DNA of 64,000 nucleotides from Rhizophagus irregularis (lineage: Eukaryota > Glomeromycota > Glomeromycetes > Glomerales > Glomeraceae), in contig NC_089439.1 in the NCBI RefSeq assembly GCF_026210795.1, positions 3,224,001 through 3,288,000 of the forward strand, in the 5' to 3' direction. Position numbers and translations under genes: made by a program. The first letter of the stretch is position 1. Each line of letters opens with the position of its first letter. The notes under the pieces are model-generated. The model searched no databases. It was not told where the DNA came from and saw only the letters and a list, made by a program, of their open reading frames with translations. Positions 55,797 to 64,000 of the stretch are shown in pieces.

Positions 55797-57106
55797 TATT
55801 TGAGTATTTAAGAGCACGTATTAGTCAAAATATATGTATCAGTATTCATCATTTTATAGTACAATAAAAGTAAAATGAATAAAAAATTTCACGTTTTTAA
55901 ATATTATTTTTTTTTCTGAAACATAAAAGGTAACAAGAACACTAAATTTCATGACGTAATTGACGTAATTGTATAAACAATACATTTTTAAGTCCGTACA
56001 TTCCAGAAGTTACTAGACTGCTGTCATTTTAAGTCACATTTCAAAAAATTTAATCTCACATGATTTATTATCAAGTTTTGCTGCATGTGTTGTTGTCATT
56101 GTTATAAGGCTTAGAAGTTAACATTCTTGGACTCTCTACATACATTCAGTACATATGGTTACTTAGAAGCGTGAGAGTTATACACTTATACTAGTACATA
56201 TGTTTGTATATATTTATTCATCAATTGATTCTTTCAAATCGAAATAATCGAAATTAAACAAATTAGAGTTAAACGTAAGGTATCATGCAATTATTTCAAA
56301 ACTAAAACCCTAATTCTAATATTTTTTAGTATCTTCGAGTTGAATCTTTCATCGTTACAGGATGGATGTTTATTTGGTATTTTTTTATAATTAATAGACG
56401 TAAGTTATCAATAAATACTGTGACATTGAAATCTGAAATGAACTTAATGGCTCTGAAAACTGATAAATTTTTTTAAAAAAATTAGCACGATTACCTACTT
56501 ACAGGGAATTCGTTGGTGCATTGTATATATTCGTAGCTTTGACTGCATTTTATGGTCACAACATTATTTCTCTTTAGCTTAGAAGCTTATTCAACGCTTA
56601 ATATTATTGAGATTATTGTATTTGGATTAATTTAAGAAAGATTGTGAAAGTGTAAATCCTATGCACAAAGAACTTTATTCTTATTCTTTTGTTAGATGAG
56701 TTGCTATTGGTGTAATGATTGATGTAAGTATTTATGATTTTGGAAAATATACATACATACACACATAAATATTTATTGTTGAATTCCTTATCGTAGGCCT
56801 ACTTTTATATTGTGCATCTAAACGATGTCTAAAATTCGTGACTGCGCCATTTTTGCGCTTATAATATTTATCCTATATATTGTAAATAGTTGCAATATTT
56901 TGGTAGTATATTTTCAATAAAATTAAAATTCTATATCAATATATTAATTGTCAATTAATAAATAAAGTTTATTATATCCTCATCATTTATGTTAATTACA
57001 AAGTCCTACAACCTACTACGTACTATTAAACGATAAGGTAATTGAAAATACTATTATTTAATGTTTTAATGAAATTAATATACGTAAAATTATATACATT
57101 AGTATC
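55797..57106. other. Intergenic between the convergent kinase-like genes 2 and 3
   Basis: AT-rich; holds the 3' UTRs of both genes. No frame or inverted repeat stood out. Confidence 0.6.
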
Positions 57107-59380
57107 TTAATCTGAATATTCAATTTCTAGCCATGTAGATACTTTTTCTTTACTTCTTACATTCTTAGTAGATACTTTATTATTACTTCTTACATTCTTA
57201 GTATTTAATAGACTTTCTAACTTATTTTGTGCTTTTTGATTTCCTTGATTTGCAGACTTTTCAAACCAATAAATCGCCTGATCAATATCTTTAACATCTT
57301 CATATATGATCGCAAGATTATATTGTGCTATAATATTTCCTAAATTAGCAGCTTTTTGATATAATTTAAACGCCTTTTGTTTATTAATATCAGTTCCAAT
57401 TCCATTACTATAACAATAACCTAACATTGTCATTCCATCTGTATCTTTCCCTTCAGCTGATTTTTTAAATAATCTAATAGCTTTATTATAATTTCTTTCA
57501 ACACCTTTTTCATTTTTATAACAAAGACCAAGATTATGCATAGCTACGAAATGTCCATTACTCGCAGCCTTTTTATACCAATAAACAGCTTGCTTTTCAT
57601 CTCTTTCAGTTCCTATTCCTTTATCATAAAAATAACCAACTTTAAACTCTGCTACAATACAATCCTGATTTGCTATTTTTTTATAATACTCGAAAGCCAT
57701 ACTTTCATTTTTCATAGTTCCATTTCCAAATTCATAACATATTCCAACATAATGTTGTGATAATAAATGGTTTTTTTCTGATGAAATAATGAATAAGTTG
57801 AATGCTTTTTCATAATTTACGCTTGTAATAATAATTCCATAATAATAAAAATAACCAAGTAAAAAAATAGATTTTATATTATTCTGGTTCAATAACAGCC
57901 ATTCATAAACTTCATTAGTATCATGATTATCTAGATAGTCTAAAACACGTTTTATTATTAACTTTCCCGCTTTTCCTTTATTTAGATTTTCAGATATAAG
58001 ATTAATGATTTCATCAACAATTATGTCGAATTTTTTATCAAATAAATTTATAGTGCTTGACTGTTGTTCGCTTGGTGGTTGAAGGAAACTGTCATTACTC
58101 TGTTGGCCATTTGTTTCTACTCGCGTTCCATAGCATGGGTGGCTTGCCGGTTGATTAGTTGATATCATTAATTTTAGTCTTTCAACTACTTTTTTCATTG
58201 TTGGACGAAAAACTGGTTCACTATTCCAACACTCTAAATGATATTTTAATAAATTAGTGTGGTTAATTAACATTATAATAATTTAATAATAATATTATTT
58301 ACCGGTATATAAATTAGAATAATCTGAGGGGGTATTTGGAACAACCTTTTCTCTTAAACCTTGTGAAATTTCTACGGCTAAATCAATGTCATACAGTTCA
58401 TCGTCAGTATAAAAAGGTGGTTGTCCGCTAGAAATTTCCCACAGGAGCATACCGATACTGTAAACGTCACTTTTTTTGTTTAATGGGTATCGTGTTTTAT
58501 TATTATTCTTTTGTCTACTAAATCTTTTTGGATCAACGTAAGGAATTATTCCAAATAATTTTGATTGAAGCTTAAACCCTTCCTCGATTCTTTTTGTCAA
58601 TCCAAGATCAGCCAATTTGACGATATTTTGATGAACCATTATATTTTTGGAGTGCTAAATTAAATTAAATTAAATTAAATTAATTAAATTTTAAAATTGG
58701 TTGTGTAACTATTTTCATAGTGTATATAATATATAACGTACTAAATCCAGGTGTATAATTTCCTCATCGTGTAAACATGATACAGCATAGGACAGTTGAA
58801 GTGCCAAGTTTAATTTATCACTCCAAGTAAGATCGAGAAAATTTTCTTTTAAATAGTTCTGGAGAGTACCACCGTCAGCGTATTCCAGTACAAACAAGTA
58901 TTGATCATTTCGATCTAATTAATAGAATAAATCATAAGTTTTTTTTTTAATAATTTAAAAAATAATTTTACCTATAATATAAATTAAATTATTCTTACCT
59001 TCATCGTAAGTTGTAACACCATAAACGTGAAGAATATTTTCATGAAATCCAACTACCCGATGAAGTTTAAGCTAAATAGAGTTTTAACTTTTAAGTGAGT
59101 AACGCATAACTGATAATATACAAATAATTTAATATATATAATTAATTACCTCGTGAACTAATTCTTTAGTGATTGTATCATTAAAATTAAAAAATGATCT
59201 TAATACAAAATATTTATTAGAATTTTTCCAATTTGCACGATAAAATTTTCCAATACTATCGGAACCAATCTCTTTAATATTATAAAAATGATCGTATTCA
59301 TAATATTTAATATATTTTTTAGAAATGGATTTTTCAATCCAATCAATCCACTCGTTTGAATCTTCGATATTATCAGACAT
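57107..59380 (-). CDS. Kinase-like (probable pseudokinase) protein with 5 Sel1 repeats, gene 3
   Basis: Minus-strand exons 59380-59150, 59071-58999, 58914-58742, 58654-58303, 58233-57107 (651 aa), GT-AG, with the same phases as genes 1 and 2. The ATG at 59380 is preferred over one 39 codons upstream because MSDN... is shared with gene 2. G-loop GSDSIG at 39-44, beta-3 VLRSF with Arg61, HLDL at 156-159, DLG at 175-177, and ECWNSEPVFRPTM. A Gln/Ser-rich linker is followed by five Sel1 repeats and a C-terminal tail in which an 11-residue unit (KNVRSNNKVST / KNVRSKEKVST) is duplicated. Role as for the other two: likely a binding scaffold. Confidence 0.85.
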
Positions 59381-60227
59381 TGTGAATGTTATAAAAAATA
59401 ACAGAGAAATTAAGGTATTTATAAATTTACGTTTCTTGACGAAAGTAAAATACGCCCTCAACGAAATATACAAAAAAAGCAAAAAAGTAGCTATCACGTG
59501 ATTATAATCTTAATCATCAAATTTCGTGTGAAATTATACTGTATATTTATAGTCATTTTTACGATATTCAATGAATTTCAAATATAATGTTAATGAAAAA
59601 TTTTCCCAGAACATTACATCGATTTTGATGGCGATTTATAATGAATTTCCCTTTTATTATATTGAAGTCACGTAATACATACCTAATCTGGTATTATTAA
59701 AACCAAATGAGAATTAATTTTCACAATTCAATCAAATTTCATTATTCCTTTTATCTCTTAATACCTGTTTGCTGTGTATCATTTGTGAGAAATTGTTAAT
59801 AATAAAATATTGTGTAATTTACAAATTGTTGATCGAGCCAATCATGATCGATCAGAAATCTGTTATTTATATTTGGGCCAAAATTATCCATAATGTGGGC
59901 TGAAATTATTGTGTACATGATAGATTTGTATTTGTGCGTCAGTGTTTCTTAAACACATTAAAATATAGTTTTTTATTTTGACCATTTATATTAACTAAAA
60001 TTGACCTAACAAAATAAAAAAAGAAAAAATTTAAAAGAAATTTAATGTCACTATCAAACCTTTCCCTATTTCTCTAATTTACTAAATTCTGTTAAAGTGC
60101 TTAACCTTACTTCAGAAGTCAAGTTCTATTACGTATAATTTAAGCTTATTTTCAATTTCATTTCAAATAATTTTAACTTTTCGTTTTTTTATTGTTCCAT
60201 TACCAAATTCTTATTTCATAACATAGT
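59381..60227. other. Upstream region of kinase-like gene 3
   Basis: AT-rich, no gene; presumed promoter of gene 3. Confidence 0.5.
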
Positions 60228-60391
60228 AATTGTATTAAAATTAAAAAATGATAGAAAATTTTCAATTTTCACGATAAAATTCTCCAATTCTATGTATCAG
60301 AATCAATTTCTTTGACGCTTTGAAAATTTTGTATTCGTAATAAATAATTTTTAGAAATAACTTCTTCGATCCGATCAATCCACATATTCAT
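60228..60391 (-). pseudogene. Decayed exon 1 of a fourth kinase-like/Sel1 gene
   Basis: On the minus strand from about 60391: MNMWIDRIEEVISKN, then frame-shifted remnants matching YEY..NFQSVKEIDSD, and RIGEFYRENWK-like sequence. At nucleotide level it aligns with exon 1 of gene 3 (59150-59380), for example TTAAAATTAAAAAATGAT and CGATAAAATTYTCCAAT, with a deletion near the beta-3 region. No other exons were found upstream or downstream. Confidence 0.7.
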
Positions 60392-62803
60392 AATTTTCAA
60401 TATAAAGAAATTTGAGAAAAATTTTTATATATTTAAAAGAATTAACGAAACGCCGCATTATAATTTAACGCATATTTATGGGCATTTTACGTATATAGAA
60501 ATGTTTGATTGTCTTACATCATACTCACTTTCATATGATTATTATAGTAATCTACATAAACATTTATTCATAAATGTTTATTAAGTGCAGCCATAGCTAT
60601 ACCGATATTGGAAAAGTATGATTTTTAGTAATTAATTCGGTGATATAGCGCTTTTTTTTTTAAAGGATAAGGGAAGAAAATTTGAGTCTCTATTTGTTAA
60701 AGTCATAAAAATCGATCTACTTGAAAATATCTTTTTTTTGTATTAAAAATATAATTTGTTTGATTAAATTGCTTGTGATCCCAAAACAATGATCAATTTT
60801 ATTTACTCAATTATATAATATAAAATTTTAGTCTTGAATTACTCCTCATTATGTAGCATAAGCTATTTATAGTACTTATCTAAAAATGAGATTAAAAAAT
60901 TCTCCTTTAGTCATGGAGAGTGTTACGTAATATTTAACTATAATAATAGCATTCTATTGGCATATTAGTAAAAACAAATAGTAACATATCAATATTCTTC
61001 TGCATGATATTCAGTTTATTTAATACCCGTCGAATTTTAAGTGAATTCTTGATGGAGATTAATTCATTTTTCGGAATTTGTGATTCATTTTGCCGAATAT
61101 ATTAAATTAGGTTCAATTCAACAAAAGAACATATAAAAAATTAATAAATAGAAATATAACCTTTAAAGAAAATAATCAACATTCTATCTAAGATTTATGT
61201 TTTCATAAACATTTATTGACAGATCGAAGCATTCTCAACTTTTCGTAAAATTTTAGATGCCCCTTTTTTGCAATTAAATCAGCTGTTGCCTTAATCCGTC
61301 GTTTAAATCATATATCGGAACTCAACGAGGTAGCAATTTTTTTCCGTTAAAAGGAAGGAATTACATAAGAGTATCCAACTCTCTCTTCTTCATTGTATAA
61401 TTTTTCTTATACGAAATATGGAGCTGATTCTGAAATACCAATAAAGGAAAGCTAGGCTAGAATCGAACTAGACAAAGCACAGCTATGCTACCAGGTTAAG
61501 ATTAAAAAAAACTTATCTGTTCTCTTAATCTTTTAAATGCATAGGAGAAAGAAAAGAAACAGATCAAAAGAAGAAACCCACCTTACAATTTATTTTCTTG
61601 ACAGAATGTTTGTATGTTGATAAACATTCTGTATTTACCTATTACGAAAAGAAAAATGTGCTAAATTTTTTATTTAATAGTAAGGAAGGTACTGTCTTAA
61701 AGTTAGGACGTTTCTCTTTAAGTCAAAAAGGAACTTCCCGACCCAATTGAATTATCATCCGTTCCTTAACTTGCTTAGAAGTTACCCAATAAAAAACACG
61801 CCTAATTGAAAGAGGATTCCAAGATCATGTGGCCTAGTAAGTTATTAAAGTTGACGGTACTAACAGTAATAAAAGTACATAACGCATAACGTTAAATGCA
61901 TGATAATGAAACTGCAGAGCATTTCTTGATTTTCTTTCTTTTAATAATCTTTGGCAGACTCCTACAGTTAATGTAATCATAATTTGTTTTATGATGAAAA
62001 CAAGTAAATATTCTCACTTGTGTAAACTTCGCTCTCTACTCCTCCAGGTGTTAAACTAAAAAAATGATGATAGCAGTAATAAAACTGCACTGCAGAAAAA
62101 AAAAGCCCGAATGGGTCTTATATATATATATATACGAGGCATTTTTTACGCGATTATTTGCTATCGATATTACAGTAATTTTACTACTATGACGTGATGT
62201 TACAGCTGTTATGCGATCAATATGCTAATTCATTGTTATCCTACAGCCAAATAGGATCGTATTTTTTTAATAGCATAATTATTATTGATATTTCTCATAT
62301 ATTAAATAACATGAAAAAGTTAAAGGACGCGTTTGGTTGAAATTACATATTATTGGATACAACTAATTGTTATTATACCAGCTGCATAATAATTAAATAA
62401 TTTTAATATAAAATAAACAATTATTAAATAAATTACTTTATTCCTTATTTTAAGTATATTTAAGTATAAATACTTTTCGTAGGGATAATTGACCTGAACA
62501 TCTCCCAGATTGAAAATCCAGCAATGCAAGATTTGCCTTGCTTTCCCATATATCATTTATACTGCAATATTTTTATTATTGGATGATTACAATCTTATAA
62601 TGCTTATAAAATTTTTTTTTTAGGCAATATATAGAAATAAAATCCATTCATACTTTTCTCTTTTATCGCAATTTATACACACACATTATTTATATATAAC
62701 ATACGTAATTAAAAAATATAGACTTTTTTATTTATTTTATTATTTCTCCATTTTTTTTTTTTTGAAAAAAAAAAAGGCTACTTATTTTGATAATCTTCAA
62801 AGG
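60392..62803. other. AT-rich intergenic stretch
   Basis: No gene recognised. A weak tRNA-like stretch near 61445-61503 (minus) is discussed among the rejected items. Confidence 0.5.
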
Positions 62804-63720
62804 TGTATTGAAACCATACCGTTTCTCGGGGAACCGTTCATTTCACCGACAGACGTTTCACCGACACATTTTTTTCACCCCTGTGATTGTCACATGACAG
62901 TACTTGGCGTGATGTTTAACGTATAATTATCACGTGATATGTATGTGACATTTAGGTGTCGGTGAAACGGGTGAATCTGTCATTTCTCAAAGCAACCGAT
63001 GGACTTGTAAAATTGATCTATTTCTTCCTTTAGAATGTATAGAAATTTTATTCTACCCTTTTTTCTTTTTAGATTTGCTTGGTTCAAAGGTATTTAATGT
63101 TGTTCAAAATGATATGAATGGAAACATTGAGGTACGTTTTAATCATTTTAATAGTTTTAATCGGGTTTAATCGGTTTGATGGTTTTTAATGTTTTAATCT
63201 TTTTCATTAATTTTCTTTATATAGAAAATTAGGAAATGTTATGATGCTGACCCAACAAAGAGTCATACTCTCGAAAAGCTGGTGATTGACGAACAAGGTG
63301 AAAAGAAACGTCCTGCTACTGATCCTACTCATAAATGTCATATTACTTAATAAATTTCATATAAATATAGAGGATTGGAATTTACTTCAGTAGCATTAGG
63401 ACGTTCTATTAATGATGGAAATGATGAACTTTCAGTTTCTTTTATAGTGTTACTTTGAAACCATTTCATGGAATGGTCGTCCGACCTATATTTGCAGTAT
63501 GTTTTATCATTTTTATTTTTTTTTGCATACATACATATTTTTGTATATATTAAAAAAAAAAATTCTTTTTTTTTGGATCAATCAAGTTGGCAATGAAAGC
63601 TTGTCCTTATCGTAAAGATTTTTTTGAAAAATTGTGAAAAAGTTAAACAATATGATGAACGGTTAAAATGTTGTTCAAAGATTAAATAACTTTTATACTG
63701 AAGGTGGTTATGATAAAGGT
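62804..63720 (+). pseudogene. Glycolipid transfer protein (GLTP) pseudogene
   Basis: Pieces in order: TGYIETIPFLGEP-like start near 62804; FLKATDGLVKLI near 62982-63020; exon 63073-63131 DLLGSKVFNVVQNDMNGNIE, whose Asp and Asn (NDMNGNI) are the conserved glycolipid headgroup ligands of GLTP; exon from 63225 KIRKCYDADPTKSHTLEKLV to RPATD, then a break; RGLEFTSVALGRSIN and LKPFHGMVVRPIFA with the conserved His; LAMKACPYRKDFFEKL near 63586; and a final FYTEGGYDK. GLTPs move glycosphingolipids between membranes in the cytosol. Frameshifts and stops (63348, 63635) and a palindromic insertion inactivate this copy. Confidence 0.75.
62841..62981. mobile_element. Small palindromic MITE in the GLTP pseudogene
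   Basis: Arms TTCACCGACAGACGTTTCAC at 62841 and the inverse ending GGTGAATCTGTC at 62981, sharing GTTTCACCGACAC and its complement. The centre is AT-rich. It separates the first two GLTP pieces. Confidence 0.6.
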
Positions 63721-64000
63721 AAATTTTAATAATAGATAATAATTTATACATTTGTTGATTTTTTTTTTCATATATTAAAGTTTTCATAAAATAAATAAAG
63801 ACGGAAAATATAATTTTGGAACAAAGCAAATTAATTGGCTCTTATTAATAATGCGATAATAGAATTGAATAATATATATATTTATAATAATTATCATCTT
63901 ACAAATATATTGTTAAAAGGATTTCCCACCAAATAATTAAAAAAAAAATTATCTAAAAAAAAGGTAGTAGAAGATAAATTAAAAACAAAACATATTTTTT
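63721..64000. other. AT-rich end of window
   Basis: No gene or element recognised. Confidence 0.5.

Noticed and set aside
59381-59497. Upstream ATG at 59497 giving gene 3 a hydrophobic leader resembling a signal peptide
   Set aside because: Genes 1 and 2 start at the equivalent MSY/MSD position and have no such leader; the extra sequence looks like promoter DNA.
61445-61503. tRNA-like stretch on the minus strand
   Set aside because: It has a T-loop-like AGTTCGATTCTAG and a GGTAGC element, but no acceptor stem or convincing anticodon arm could be paired. At most it is a SINE or tRNA relic.

Overview
The window looks like nuclear DNA of an arbuscular mycorrhizal fungus of the Rhizophagus type. 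That is an inference from: very AT-rich sequence; short GT-AG introns; a kinase-Sel1 gene family; a Crinkler (CRN) effector with an NTPase and a nuclease-like C-terminus; a BTB gene; and a dense load of LTR, LINE, Plavaka-like, pogo/Tigger and hAT elements. All gene models come from reading exons and splice sites by eye.

Layout. 1-343: 5' end of a BTB-domain gene (minus). 1018-3449: kinase-like/Sel1 gene 1 (plus). 4841-8713: a CRN effector gene (minus) whose N-terminal header exon is present three times in a 554-bp tandem array. 9190-20508: a small TA-flanked MITE split by a young, 10.9-kb Ty3/gypsy element (LTRs 9204-9808 and 19524-20127) and by a LINE tail. 22587-33808: a dead Plavaka-like transposase split by a LINE, which is itself split by a second gypsy element carrying further small insertions; a solo LTR also interrupts the Plavaka. 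35141-45824: a four-level nest, MITE-A > Tigger > full-length hAT > MITE-C, with duplicated target sites readable at every level. 45867-46215: two unrecognised probable exons. 46516-52087: several MITEs. 52311-55796 (plus) and 57107-59380 (minus): kinase-like/Sel1 genes 2 and 3, convergent. 60228-60391: a decayed copy of exon 1 of that family. 62804-63720: a glycolipid-transfer-protein pseudogene.

Most unusual content. (a) In the young gypsy element the integrase ORF begins with a P-loop nucleotide-kinase domain resembling thymidylate kinase. The same element has a Gag-protease junction at an in-frame TGA-CTA, extra ORFs before Gag, and a tRNA-like sequence before its 3' LTR that agrees with its own primer-binding site. 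(b) Two tandem arrays, one in the hAT and one in the Tigger, consist of repeated units with intron anatomy: GTAAG donor, CTAAC branch site inside a hairpin, pyrimidine tract and TAG acceptor, around 'exons' of about 32-33 nt. (c) All three kinase-like proteins have Arg in place of the ATP-anchoring beta-3 Lys and lack the HRD arginine, so they are probably pseudokinases fitted with 5 to 12 Sel1 repeats.

How the parts relate. The host genes belong to large lineage-specific families (kinase-Sel1, CRN, BTB) that sit among transposons and change by tandem duplication: Sel1 pairs, CRN headers, and a 9-residue repeat in the BTB protein. The empty-site logic of the nests gives a relative order of insertion without any external data.
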